A stretch of DNA of 64,000 nt from Apostichopus japonicus (GCF_037975245.1 NC_092579.1:16332178-16396177); one strand, 5' to 3'; positions 1 through 10,748 are shown, counted from the stretch's first letter. Notes: generated by a model not told the origin, from the letters alone. Program-made: numbers and translations.

Positions 1-345
1 TTTTATAATTCTATTATTTGCGGAGTTTGGAGATACTGTCTTATATGTTGGGGTGGAAATGTCACTAAAGTCGAGAAGGACCGTATCGATCACATAATTA
101 GAAAAGCTGGGGGAGTCATTGGAGGTCAACAGCATACAGTCGACTCGGTGTACCAGTCACTGCTTCAAACAAAGCTAGATTCAGTTTGGAATGACTGTTG
201 CCACCCCCTTCACTGTTATCTTAATGACAATGTTATTAACAGAGGCAGTGGCAGACTGAGACAGCCGTACACGAGAACTAATCGCTATCGTAACTCAATC
301 ACTCCCCGTGCAATCAAACTTTTCAATGTCAACTTACGTCGCTAG
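1..345 (+). CDS. LINE reverse transcriptase ORF2, C-terminal fragment
   Basis: Frame 1 is open from the first base to a TAG at 343-345, about 114 residues. Near the N-terminal edge it has the FYNSIICGVWRYCLICWGGN stretch and then a basic VEKDRIDHIIRKAG segment. It ends with RTNRYRNSITPRAIKLFN. This pattern (hydrophobic 'YxxxCWGGN', then 'K/R-D-I-I-K/R-A', then a basic 'RYRNSxxPxAIxLxN' tail) is the usual end of ORF2 downstream of the RT domain in L2/CR1/Jockey-type elements. The catalytic RT domain and any endonuclease lie off the left edge. No stop or frameshift is visible in the part seen, so this copy may be fairly young. A host gene is unlikely given the UTR and tandem tail. Confidence 0.7.
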   Translation, partial: FYNSIICGVWRYCLICWGGNVTKVEKDRIDHIIRKAGGVIGGQQHTVDSVYQSLLQTKLDSVWNDCCHPLHCYLNDNVINRGSGRLRQPYTRTNRYRNSITPRAIKLFNVNLRR

Positions 346-552
346 GCTGTTGCAATAATCTTTAATCTTTTATCTTGTCCTTGTCTTACTGTTTTTCATT
401 CTCATTCTTTAATCTCCATCTGTATATATCCTGATTTATTTTCCTATGCTCATTTATTTTTGTACTGATTTGAACTTTTATGTGCGAGACACTAATTTCC
501 TTATTTGGAGCAATAAAGTTTTACTTACTGTACTTACTTACTTACTTACTTT
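1..552 (+). mobile_element. 3' end of a non-LTR retrotransposon (LINE)
   Basis: An open frame coming from the left edge gives the C-terminal part of a LINE ORF2, followed by a ~180-bp 3' UTR, an AATAAA at 512-517 and a terminal TTAC tandem tail at about 522-552. A short tandem tail right after the UTR is typical of several LINE clades, such as L2/CR1/Jockey-like. The body of the element lies outside the window, so it may be either full length or 5' truncated. The exact clade cannot be fixed from this fragment. Confidence 0.75.
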
Positions 553-573
553 AATTCACAAAGGCCAGCTATA

Positions 574-2291
574 TTAAACTATGTCCATTACCCAGATACC
601 TGAGTCAAGAACCTGGTTTAGTTTATTTTTCATATCAGTGTAGCTTTCATAAGTTGTTGGAAGCTCCAAACACTGGCTGCAAGTGTGTGCAACTGGCCTG
701 CGTGCAAAGCCATCCAAGAGATTGAATGAAACGTTTAACTGCGGGAATGACAAAACATCAGCCCCAGTCCAAAAGCGCAAAAACTTCTGAAGCTTGTCTT
801 TCTCAAGGGATCGGATGTACTTCTTTAAGTAAGAAAATACCACATGTTGGCCTTCTGAAATATCTTGTGAGACTTTTATCCTGCTAATAACTTTCTGGGA
901 CGTTGGCATCATGTTTTTGTAGAGTTCACGCAGTTGTAATGGAGTCAGTTCTTCTCACAAAGGCTCAAGAGACTCTCGCATGCTGTCAGCTATGAACATT
1001 GGTTTCTGAATTATCTCTTTGTGCCCTATTTCATACAGGATTTGAGGCAAGTTGCGCTTCGTAACTAGAACCCGGCATCCGTAACCATCAAGAATATCAA
1101 TCAGCTCATCATAACTAGCATCCCTCTGGAAAGTGTGTAAGTGCTTCCACAATGACCATTTTCTCTGACACTGATATGTATTGCAAAAATGCATCCTTCA
1201 TGTACCCTCCACTCTTCCCAAATATGGCTTCTTCCATGAATGGGGGGCTAAGAGACAATGGAAAGTACCTCATATCTTTCCATCCTTTGGAAATTATGCG
1301 ACCAACCGATTCCCAAGAATTTGCATCAAAGTCAGCGTAATGAAGGAACTTTGAACTGGTCACCTGTTGAATACTTTGCAAACTCCTCCCAAAAAGCTTT
1401 GAAGGCATCGGCATACACTCCGGACCCCTCTCCCAATTCAATTTCACCATTTGGCAGTACCATTCTTATCTCAATTGCAAAATTTGGTACTTGTGTGTCT
1501 TTAAAGAACTCTATGAAGTCTTCAAAAACATGTGTTCTCCTGATTACAAATGTTTTCTTAGTGTGTTTATCATCAATATGACAATCACTAGCAGCTAAAG
1601 CTGATGGCTGACACAATTGTGGGTGTTCCTGAAGGTAATTCATTGCTGGGATGGCCACTTAAATTAATTTCTGACTCTTCACTGCTTTCTAGTCACTTCG
1701 CCCAACAACCATTTCGCCCAACTGCCATTTCGCCCAATCAGCCTGGTCATTTCGCCCACCCAGCTTGGCCATTTTGCCCAACCAGGCTGGTTGGGCGAAA
1801 TGCTCAGGCTGGTTGGGCGAAATGGTATGGTTTGGCGAAATGGCAATTGGGCGAAATGGTTGTTGGGCGAAGTGTCCTGCTTCCAGATCACTTAGTTCAG
1901 TCATTACTTGTTGAGATGTACCAACCGTCACCTCACTGTCAACATCAGTCATCACACGAAGATCAATGGCTGGAATTTCATCTCCTGAATCATCGGACAC
2001 ATGGACAGTTTCATCTACATCTTGTACCTGGTCAGTTTCCTCACAGGATGCTTCACCACTTGTTGAATCGTCCTTTTAAATTTCTTTTGTAGATATGTAC
2101 ATTCTTAGGACACTCAATTTGGTGGTTTCGTACATCTCTTCAATTGTTGGATTGTTCACAAAGGGGAGCCTGCGAACATCCATCATCTCAAATTTGAATT
2201 CTGCTAGTGTTCCTTTAGGGGAAAGCCCGTCTGGGAAAAACAACTTCTTTGCCTTCTCTAACACATGTGAAACATTCATGGCTTTTGGCAT
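574..2291 (-). pseudogene. HECT-domain E3 ubiquitin ligase-like relic (G2E3-like family)
   Basis: Minus-strand segments in order: 2291-1689 (acidic/linker part, in-frame stop near 2076), 1658-1332 (ends with GEGSGVYADAFKAFWEEF), 1450-1115 (FDANSWESVGRIISKGWKDM and FPLSLSPPFMEEAIFG), 1194-955 (ELIDILDGYGCRVLVTKRNL) and 912-574 (FLRFWTGADVL, then VAHTCSQCLELP). The last motif is the HECT C-lobe with the candidate thioester cysteine in HTC, followed by a Tyr-rich tail ending about 20 residues later, the normal place for a HECT end. HECT ligases take ubiquitin from E2 onto this cysteine and pass it to substrates. The frame shifts near 1345 and near 1135, there is a stop near 955, and a foldback element sits at 1694-1874, so it is read as broken. 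Multi-copy, intron-poor G2E3-like HECT genes are common in marine invertebrates. Some shifts could instead be introns, but no convincing splice pairs were seen. Confidence 0.72.
1694..1874. mobile_element. 181-bp foldback element inside the HECT relic
   Basis: The segment begins CACTTCGCCCAACAACC and ends with its near-perfect reverse complement. Both arms are built from repeats of the word ATTTCGCCCAAC spaced about 14-27 bp, so the whole unit can fold into one hairpin. Flanks CTGCTTTCTAG (1682-1692) and CTGCTTCCAG (1877-1886) look like a diverged target duplication. It lies in the acidic linker upstream of the HECT core and brings a stop codon just after its left end in the minus-strand frame. 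Confidence 0.7.
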
Positions 2292-2340
2292 AATTAAACG
2301 TCGTATGCCACTTCCCTCGTGCAGGCCAGTCCACTATTAA

Positions 2341-2568
2341 TGGCTTTTTAACTGTTTATTTCAGTAGGCTATTTTCTGAAAAAGTAGTAGTGCTAGTACA
2401 AGGCTAGGCCTAGCAAATGTTTAATAATGTGTTAAACTCGATAAGTCAAATGCTAGGCCACGAAGCAGTGGTATGAATTCCCTCCCAATCTTGCTTCAAC
2501 TTAGTAATGTATAGTGAAGTGTAGGCCATGGGTTTACTTTATTTCAACTAAATCTAACTTTTGCTTGT
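2341..2568. other. no feature recognised
   Basis: AT-rich sequence between the HECT relic and the left terminal inverted repeat of the next element. No coding, RNA or repeat signal was seen. Confidence 0.5.
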
Positions 2569-2597
2569 GGGTCTGTTCACGTTAAAGCGCCCAATTT
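2569..2597 (+). repeat. left terminal inverted repeat of the 5.8 kb element
   Basis: 29 bp beginning GGGTCTGTTCACG. It pairs with 8343-8371 with a single mismatch/indel in the run of A/T at its inner edge. Confidence 0.75.
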
Positions 2598-3094
2598 GGT
2601 TGCCTGAGGTACCAAATTTTCAAATTACAGTAAAGAAATTCTATTCTAAGTAAATAACATAACTAATATCTGCAATTTATGAATCAGAATTGACCAGAGC
2701 TTAAACTATTCTGGAAATTATATTCAAGATGGTTGAAAGTGTGACAATCTATAAATTTTCCAAAATTTGAGTCTTTTTTTAATGGTGGTGTGTCATTCAA
2801 TTGCTGCTACATTTGGGAATTCTGTTTTTAGTTTCTTTATTAACACAAAATTTGCTATTGTAAGACAAGTTTTCAATGATATCGATGATGTTTTTTAAAA
2901 AATATTAGAGTATCGTTAGAAAATATTCAATTTTTCCTGAAATAAAGTTAAAAAAGTTTTTCTTTAAAGAACAAAATTGAAATTAATAGTAACAATTATA
3001 CCATAAAATTAAACCACAACATAAGCATATATATTAACCAAAAGCTTAAAATTCTGGGTCATGTCCTCTCAGAATTTTATTTTTCTTGACTCTT

Positions 3095-3715
3095 GTTTCG
3101 GACATCACCCCTCCAAATGATCTTGTTTCGGACATCACCCACCAATGGTTTACCTAATATATTAAACCTAATATTTAGTAATAAACCAAATGCTGTTCAT
3201 TTAATGGCAATAATAATGAATAGAAAAGCATTTTAGTAAGTTGATACCCATACCAAAAGAGATCTATATGGACCCTTCCTAAGTTCCAAGTTCAAAACAA
3301 AGAAAAGGGATACAAGGGATCCAAGTGATCAACAAGACAATTTTAAACGAAGGCCATGCTTGTTAATACTTAGCAATATATATATATCAGTACATCACGA
3401 TATGTGATGTTTACAAACAGTATCAAATTCATTTGAAATAATGAAAAATGCAAACACTTGTTTATGATTTGCATAATACTGTCTTGGACTATGTTTCGGA
3501 CATCACCACAACTGTATTAGGACATCACTGTAATGTTTTCTACACAATGCATAAAGCATATCAAAAGTTAAATTTGTAACAAAGGGATCTTTGTTGTTGA
3601 CAAGCTACCTACAAGGTATAATGACAGTTTTAATTTATTATAGTTCAAATCCTCAGTGTTCATTAAAAGTTACTTTATGAGCGTTTCGGACATCACTGAA
3701 TGTTTCGAACATCAC
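3095..3715 (+). repeat. left cluster of GTTTCGGACATCAC words
   Basis: Six copies, four of them exact over 14 bp, at irregular spacing in otherwise unique AT-rich DNA. The irregular spacing argues against a simple tandem array and for dispersed binding-site-like words. Confidence 0.65.
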
Positions 3716-4155
3716 CTTGGAAAAATGTTCACAAAGCTGCATAACAATAATACATATTTCAGCAGGTAACAACAACATGAAGTAATATTTTTGCTATTCA
3801 AACCTGTTCAAGCAACAGAAGTCTGCTTCAAAATACACAACAGTCAGACAGTAGCAGATTTACAATAGATATTATGAATTTTTGAGAGAATGCAGTTTGT
3901 TAAAACACCTTTGACTGGGAAATCAACAAGGTGTACTGAAAAATAATGGCACTGTAAATTCTTGGGAAAACAAATGCCCTGAGGCACATTTTTCAAATTT
4001 TTACATCTGGACAGAGCCGATAGGTAAAGAGATAGGTGATAAGTGAAAATCTGAAGGCTTGGTGTAAATGATAACCCCATTTAATGTTAATGAATTATCA
4101 CCAGTGTTTACTACATACTCAATTCATACATATCCAGAATACACACATGTAGTTT

Positions 4156-4380
4156 AGATCCCCCTGCAAGCAGGAACTCGCGAAAAGCCATCATTGGCTT
4201 ATCAAAGCCGCAAGCTGACCGAAGTCAGTCTCTTAGATTCATATTTAACGCCCATGATTATGAATTTTGTCAATTGTCAACAACTCTGTAACTTGACGAC
4301 ATACATTAATCTTGGAGTGACACAAACTCGGGACCTTATGATTGAAAGGCACTGGTGTTAACCACTGAGCTAACACTCCA
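4156..4380 (-). mobile_element. tRNA-derived SINE, minus strand, copy 1
   Basis: Read on the minus strand it starts with an A-box-like TTAGCTCAGTGGTTAAC. A degraded B-box region follows, then a body ending with the shared block GCGAGTTCCTGCTTGCAGG. The same body is found at 5239-5380 and 6165-6391, which defines the family. Older and more diverged than copy 3. Confidence 0.65.
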
Positions 4381-5238
4381 TAACACTCAACATAGTGACC
4401 ATTCATTGATCACCATTTGCATAATGTTAATCTCTGCTTCGTTACCTGTCGTTACCTGTCCAGCATACCATTTGTATTGCCCAGCATTCACCAACACTTC
4501 CCAGAAACATCAACTTATACATTATTTTGCAGAAAATGGTATTATTATTGACTGCAAAGAAATTTTTCCCCCAATAGGGTTATAGAATTCTTTTAAACTT
4601 TTACGGTTTCCACATTTCCATCATTACCTAGATGAAGTCTGCAATTGAAACAAACAGCAAATATTTACCATTTAATATATATACAGATGTACACAGGAGA
4701 CATCCCTACATAGCTAATTTGGCACCCACCTGTTGTTAGCTAGTATCACTGAGTCTACTATTTAAACAATTTTCAGAGGGGAGGTATCATATCCTAAACT
4801 CCACTAGAATGCTTGTTCCTATTTTGTAATGTCAGCAATAACAACTATTTTGCACCCCTTCAAATGGTACCCACCTGCTCCCAACCCCCCCCCCCCCCAT
4901 GCACCTTTGAGCTGGATCTGCCAATGTTGAAGATTGCTTCCACTGGCCCAGCTAAGCAACAGTAGTAGCCTATAATAGTAGTACTATAAGTACTAGTTTA
5001 AATATATCCTTCTTTATTGAGATTCATCATTATGCCTTGGCTATTATAATGTGAAAAACAAGTGTTCATGGTTTGTACAAATACTCCTTGTCACATATGA
5101 ATTAAATGATTTACTTTGTAAGATTGTTATGATTTAAGCTAATGGCCTAAACTTACATTTAAGTACAGTATAAGGCCTAGATGTTATGGTGTACAGCAGC
5201 TCAGCAAATTGTTCAGATTTATTCTATGTATGTATATT

Positions 5239-5380
5239 AGATCCTCCTGCAAGCAGGAACTCGCGAAGAAGCCTAATTGGCTTATCAAAGCCGCAAGCTG
5301 ACCGAAGTCAATCTCTCACATTCATATTTAACGTCCATGATTATGAATTGTTAATTGTCAACAACCCTGTAAGTTTCATA
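5239..5380 (-). mobile_element. SINE fragment, same family, head missing
   Basis: Contains the 3' body (CCTGCAAGCAGGAACTCGCG on the plus strand and the following ~120 bp) but lacks the tRNA-like head, so it is 5' truncated on the minus strand. Confidence 0.6.
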
Positions 5381-5518
5381 ATAATAAATATCTGTATACA
5401 GTACATATCACTAAAGCTCTGAAGTCTGAAGCGTATGAATTGTTAATTGTCAACAACCCTTAAGTTTCATAATGATAAATATCTGTATACATATCACTAA
5501 AGCTCTGAAGTCTGAAGC
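5343..5518 (+). repeat. tandem duplication of ~90 bp
   Basis: The block TGAATTGTTAATTGTCAACA ... GCTCTGAAGTCTGAAGC occurs at about 5346-5431 and again at 5434-5518 with small indels. The first copy includes the edge of the SINE fragment, so the duplication came after the SINE insertion. Confidence 0.7.
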
Positions 5519-5714
5519 AACTCGGAATGAAAACATGGTCATGCATGATGCACCACTCTGTGTATATTAATACTGTTGACACCATCGAGTACCAGTCAAA
5601 GAGGGTCATGTAGTGTAATGTGTTCCAGGGTGGTACTAATAATCTGATATACTGCATTAATCTCCACATTGCCCATTGTGATTTACTAACTAGTACAGTA
5701 AATGTATATTTGGG

Positions 5715-5760
5715 CATCAGTCTTCAGCCCCCCACTCAAAAGTACCTTCCTACGCCACTG
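5715..5760 (+). mobile_element. 3' fragment of the hAT-like MITE family
   Basis: Matches the last ~46 bp of the elements at 6960-7321 and 10394-10748, ending TTCCTACGCCACTG. The rest of the element is absent. Confidence 0.6.
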
Positions 5761-6120
5761 CTTAGAGTTACCTAGCAATGTCTGTACCTTAACATTTTAG
5801 TTATATAGTAGTTGACCAACATTTATAGGTTAGATCACCAGACACGTTCCACGGTCCAACTACTTAGCTAACATCTTATCAAAGTACTGGTAGCTTTTCT
5901 TGACAACCATCAAGTTCCCATCAACAGTTAAACTGCTCTGACATAGGGTGTTATAGATGCACACTGATTCCATACATATAGAGCGACGGAAGAAACTGAA
6001 CGGTGTTCAGCTTTTCAAAGTGACGTTGACATACTATGCTTTAGACCGATGTGATAGAAACATGAGCTACTGTGCTACAAAACTCGTCTAGGCCTATTCC
6101 AATTGTGTGTAATTAACTTT

Positions 6121-6164
6121 GTATGTATGTATGTATGTATGTATGTATGTATGTATGTATGTAT
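6121..6164 (+). repeat. (TATG)n microsatellite
   Basis: About 11 copies of TATG. It lies directly at the 3' tail side of the minus-strand SINE, so it is probably the expanded SINE tail. Confidence 0.85.
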
Positions 6165-6391
6165 AGTGATCTTCCCGCAAGCAGGAACTCGCGAAAGAAG
6201 CCATGGAGGCTTATAGACTCGCAAGCTGACCGTAGCCAATCTCTCGGCACACATCCATTTAACCTCCATGTCGGGAAGTTGTCATTGAACAACACCCTTG
6301 CCAGACGACACACATTGCTGTCGGCGGGGAATCGAACTGGGGATCTCATGACTGGGAGACGCAGGCGTTAACCACTAGGCTATACACTCCG
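6165..6391 (-). mobile_element. tRNA-derived SINE, minus strand, best-preserved copy
   Basis: On the minus strand the head reads TATAGCCTAGTGGTTAACGC (A box), followed about 30 bp later by the B box CAGTTCGATTCCCCG. The family body then ends near CGCGAGTTCCTGCTTGC. The spacing of the A and B boxes matches a pol III internal promoter of tRNA origin. It ends in the TATG array at 6121-6164. It is not a functional tRNA: no full cloverleaf was recognised. Confidence 0.78.
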
Positions 6392-6394
6392 CCA

Positions 6395-6500
6395 TAACTT
6401 TACAATTCTTTACAATTCTTTACAATTCTCAACTTTACAATTTACAACTTTACAATTCTCTACAATTCTCAATTCTACAATTCTCAACTTTACAATTCTC
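6395..6500 (+). repeat. short tandem tract of TTTACAATTC
   Basis: About nine imperfect copies of a ~10-15-bp word (CTTTACAATTCT / CAACTTTACAATTCTC) follow the SINE head. Confidence 0.6.
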
Positions 6501-6959
6501 AATATGATATTGGGAAATATCAAATTGGTACCGCCATGAAAGCTGGAACACATCACATGACAGTCCATGCATGGTACCCAGGTGCCCTTTGATGTAGTTC
6601 TTCTAGCCTATAAATAGGCTTTCTATGGTTGTGACAAATAGCTTGATTCAAGCTATAGCAGCCAATTGCAGCATTACTTTCTAATGTACAGTACTGTATA
6701 CTGTGATGGCATCCTGATACATGTTATGTCAGAAACAAAATGCACTAAACATTTTTTTTTACTTCTTCAGTACTAAATGATGGAAAATTGTAGTGTTAAT
6801 GATGTCAGTTCTAGAAAAATCCAAGTAATTTGACGTTCCCAGTAACAATCATACCCAAATATGTAGAATATCATAGACTTGTCACAAGTCATCAAAAGAT
6901 GAATACATGTTGGTCAAATGACACCAAAGGTTAAGAAGCATTCTGTTGTAGGATCTTAG

Positions 6960-7321
6960 CAAGGGTGTAGGAACCGGGGGGGCTGGGGGGCGCCAGCCCC
7001 CCAGTGAAAAATATGGGGGGGGCGGAAGTATCATTCCGCCCCCCCCACTCAGCAAGTCAGAAAACCCCTTTTTCATTTCCAAATCAGAAAAAAATCTCAT
7101 TTGGAGCACCAAATTGCATCTAAGGCCAGGTGAAAATGCAAAATTATTTACAAAATGGAGTGGGTGTTGAAGTGTGCTATATTGCACCAAATTGCATCTG
7201 AGGCCACCTGGAAATGCAAAAAAATCCAAAGGGGGAGGGGGACCCCTCCCCTTAGACCCCTCCCCCAGGCCGGCCATCAGTCTTCAGCCCCCCCACTCAA
7301 AAGTACCTTCCTACGCCACTG
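6960..7321 (+). mobile_element. hAT-like MITE, copy 1, with 8-bp target duplication
   Basis: Begins CAAGGGTGTAGGAACC and ends TTCCTACGCCACTG, imperfect terminal inverted repeats. It is flanked by GATCTTAG (6952-6959) and GATCTTAA (7322-7329), an 8-bp duplication with one difference, as expected for hAT transposition. The interior holds G-rich and C-rich runs and two copies of a CACCAAATTGCATCT block. No coding potential. Confidence 0.85.
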
Positions 7322-7411
7322 GATCTTAATGTATTCTAGCACACTGAAATCAACCAATTGAATCATTCAGTTGAAACTAGTGCTGTTTTACAACATGTTG
7401 GATTCACAAAA

Positions 7412-8008
7412 GTGATGTCCGAAACACATGGTGATGTCCGCAACATACTTTTAAGGTTATTTTGCTATAATATTTGGTAAAGATGGAAAAAGTTTTGAGT
7501 AGTGCAGTATGTATGTTTGTAACAATAGAACTTGTCATAATATATGAAGTACTCATCTATTGAGTCTTTTTTTCAAGCAACATAAAGCAATATTAATAAA
7601 AACTTGTTTCTGACATCACTTGTGTTTCGGACATCACACACATGGACGGAAAATTGAAATGGTTATAAAATCAAAACGGATGATGTACATACTGTAGTTG
7701 AGGGAGTACTTATGCTTTAATTAGAGTAACAAAACAGTCTTGTGGGTTTTAACATACTTCATATATTAGTTGCTTCATGCCGTTTCAGACATAACCAAAA
7801 TGTGGACGGAAACATTTTGCATGTTGTTTAACTTTATCGTGTAGTAAAATGTGGCTGAATGGACATGCATCTGATATATATTTTATTTGATACAACTATG
7901 ACAGTATTGAAAAGGCACACCACTTTCAACATTTGTTTTATTTAACCCCAAACTATGCCACTCATAAATTGGTGTATAAATGTGGACGGAAAAAGTGATG
8001 TCCGAAAC
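7412..8008. repeat. right cluster of GTTTCGGACATCAC words, mixed orientation
   Basis: Inverted copies at 7412, 7431 (one mismatch) and 7995, and direct copies at 7606, 7624 and 7782 (diverged). It is interleaved with TGTGGACGGAAA words. Confidence 0.6.
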
Positions 8009-8342
8009 ACTGGTCCAGTTTCACAATAATTCGCAAATTCATAGATGAAATTTTCTGAAACTTATGAGAGGGAACCTATAGCCACAAAGTTCAATCATGA
8101 CAAAATTTGGAGTAATCCTCTTTTGCAGTTGAGAATAGATCAAAGTACAAATTGTGCAGTTTGAAAATGGCAACATTTTCCGTCCACATTTCGGCACTTC
8201 TGGGAGTATAGCATATATGCATATCTCAGGAAATTGTCTATGCTATGGTAGGTACAGCTAGGTGGACTCTCTCCATGGGGAATATTTGTATCTCTAGAAT
8301 CTCTAATTATTTTGTCACAATGCTCCATATGCCATTTATGCT

Positions 8343-8371
8343 AATTTGGGCGCTTTAACGTGAACAGACCC
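8343..8371 (-). repeat. right terminal inverted repeat of the 5.8 kb element
   Basis: Inverse of the 2569-2597 repeat, ending CGTGAACAGACCC. Confidence 0.75.
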
Positions 8372-8900
8372 TCGTATCATTCATGGTTAGGGCAGGCCCG
8401 GTAACAGCTGTTTGTAACGTTAGGCAACTTAGAGTTGTTCGTAGACCTATGACTAACTCTGAACATCCATGAAGCCGATGATCTAGGCTTAAAGTTAGTC
8501 TTTCTAACCAGAAAAGTATAACTTAACATGTATAACTAACTTAACATGTTTCAATCGAATACAACATTAAACTTACATGGAAAAACACACGCCGAAATAC
8601 AAATGCATCACTGGTGGCGTTCCTAATCCTACTTGCTATGCACACGTACGTACTTCCTTCAATGACTGACTGTTCGGTAAGTGGAATATATCATGCGCTA
8701 TGCGCTACTGTATAATGTTGCACGTGCAGCGTGCACTGTGATGTGGCAGTTAACGCCTCTCCGTGGTATTGTTCAGCGTTATTGTGTTGGAGTTCTCTCT
8801 TCATACCCTGCTCGTGCCCAGGCTTGGGTTTGGATGAATATATTCTTTACACTTCAATACTCGTGTGTGTTTTTTTGTCGTTCATCGCCTGGCGTAGACT
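8372..8900. other. no gene recognised
   Basis: Mixed sequence with a small GC-richer patch with palindromic words near 8718-8740 (GCACGTGCAGCGTGCAC). A 73-codon frame at 8681-8902 has no recognisable domain. Confidence 0.5.
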
Positions 8901-9050
8901 AATCTGTTACGACAGATTAAATAATCTGTTACGACAGATTAAGTAATCTGTTACGACAGATTAAGTAATCTGTTACGACAGATTAAGTAATCTGTTACGA
9001 CAGATTAAATAATCTGTTACGACAGATTAAATAATCTGTTATGACAGCTT
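8901..9050. repeat. seven-copy 22-bp array of perfect palindromes
   Basis: AATCTGTTACGACAGATT starts at 8901, 8923, 8945, 8967, 8989, 9011 and 9033, an exact 22-bp period. Each 18-bp core is a 7-bp inverted repeat (AATCTGT/ACAGATT) around TACG, separated by TAAA/TAAG-type spacers. The last copy has two changes. Copies 1-6 are identical in the core, so the array is young or conserved. Confidence 0.95.
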
Positions 9051-10393
9051 AATTCTTTGGTTGGATTTTTTCTTTTCACTTATCAATTTTTCACTTGATT
9101 TTTTTTTTTTTACTTGATTTTTTTTTTTCACAATGGCCCTAATGGGCCATCGTACAAATGAGAGACAAAGAATCACAAGATTTGCATGTGCCATAGGCAT
9201 TATAGCAACATGAAATTGTTCATGTTCAACGTGTCAAGAGGGGATCTACTTTAAATAGTTGTGCATCTTTCCATATTCTTCATAATTTTTCTCTGGATGT
9301 GATGTACTGTATGATCATCTTGAAGGCGTGGTCCAGTATGAAACTATAACTGGTACTGTCATATTTAATATCAGATAAAAAGCCACCTTTAATGACACCA
9401 AATCGTTTAAATAAAGAAAAACAACTTATGACTATGGATCAACGGAAAAGTCAAACAAGCCTCCTCAAATCAAGTTATGATCACAGGGCAATGCTCTTGG
9501 TCAAAAGGATAGATGCAATCTTGGTGTTTAAAAAGACATGTGCCCCTTGTTATTGGACATCTTTTACAGGAAAGGGACACGTCTTATTTTAGCTGTTGAT
9601 GAGGTTATTAAATTGCATTGGATACAATATTTTCACCTAAACTAATTCATGCATGGGTTAATTGTACAAGCATTCTTTGCAGATCATCATGAGACACGTA
9701 TCCTGGATTTTCTAATCCGGGGGCGCTAATTACTTTCTAATCGGAGCGCCACCATCGGCAACGTACAAGAAAATTTCTGGTTTTGATACCCCCCAGATCA
9801 CCGGGTTTGAAAATGATCAACCAGATGTACACTTTTGCCTGAGAACCAAGTATTTCCTAATAGTTTTTTTTTTCATCCGTAGCCTCTTTGAAGATTGTCA
9901 TCAGTCACACATCATGTTCGACCTCATCGCATCTCCTGTGGATCATTACCCTTCAAAACCCTTCAGCCCCACTTTTCAAGGTGTTAATCCCATTATTTGT
10001 TCAGAATTTGAAATATTTCTCGTGAATAAATTCACTTCAAAACATACCTGAAATGTTGCACACAATTTCATCTAAGGACAACCAATACAGAAAAACCTCC
10101 TTCAACCCCTAACAGACTGGTCAAAATTGCACGAGTAGAGGGAAGTATGATGAAGAATGTTGGTCAGGGAATTTTCGAAAATTCAGACACAATTTATTTA
10201 ATTTATTGGTGAACAAATATTAAAACCTCTTATAACGGATACTATAAAAAAGATGGGATCAATATCAAGAAATGATCCCCCCCCCCGTATACGCGCCTGA
10301 TCATTCTAAATTCTGTGAGATATTCCCAACTTGTTCTCTCATCAAAGCATCACTTTATGATCCATTATCCTACGTGTTTGTGGTTATTGGGTC
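9051..10393. other. no gene recognised
   Basis: AT-rich, with two runs of T around 9100-9130 and a C run at 10278. A 66-codon frame at 9392-9592 has no recognisable domain. Confidence 0.5.
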
Positions 10394-10748
10394 CAAGGGC
10401 GTAGGAACCGGGGGGCTGGGGGGGCGCCAGCCCCCCAGTGAAAAATGTGGAGGAGCGGAAGTATCATTCCGCCCCCCCCCCCCCCGCTTCGCAAGTCAGA
10501 AAACCCCTTTTTCATTTCCAAATGAGAAAAAAATCTCATTTGGAGCACCAAATTGCATCTAAGGCCTGGTGAAAATACAAAATTAAGTTTACAAAATGGA
10601 GTGGGTGTTGAAGTGTGCTATATTGCACCAAATTGCATCTGAGGCTATCTGGAAATGCAAAAAAAGGCACCCCCTCCCCTTAGACCCCTCCCCCAGGCCG
10701 GCCATCAGTATTCAGCTCCCCACTCAAAAGTACCTTCCTACGCCACTG
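10394..10748 (+). mobile_element. hAT-like MITE, copy 2, perfect 8-bp target duplication
   Basis: Begins CAAGGGCGTAGGAACC, ends TTCCTACGCCACTG. It is flanked by ATTGGGTC on both sides (10386-10393 and 10749-10756), an exact 8-bp duplication. Same family as 6960-7321. The intact duplication shows this copy is younger than copy 1. Confidence 0.92.

Larger units (their letters stand above)
2569..8371. mobile_element. ~5.8 kb segment bounded by 29-bp terminal inverted repeats
   Basis: The left end starts GGGTCTGTTCACGTTAAAGC (2569-2597) and the right end (8343-8371) is its inverse, with one base different. Inside, close to both ends, a word of the form GTTTCGGACATCAC recurs: left side at 3095, 3125, 3493, 3519 (partial), 3683 and 3702; right side at 7412, 7431 and 7995 (inverted) and 7606, 7624 and 7782 (direct, some degenerate). 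A second word, TGTGGACGGAAA, recurs at about 7641-7990 and inverted at about 8177. Such subterminal repeats are typical of transposase-binding sites in large DNA transposons. No transposase frame was recognised between them, so it is read as non-autonomous. No clear target duplication was found. SINEs and hAT-like MITEs have landed inside it. Confidence 0.6.

Noticed and set aside
6165-6391. Functional tRNA gene on the minus strand
   Set aside because: A and B boxes are present, but the acceptor stem and a full cloverleaf are not; the body is a SINE found in other copies.
8901-9050. CRISPR array
   Set aside because: The spacers are only ~4 bp and not unique, and this is a eukaryotic genome; it is a palindromic minisatellite.
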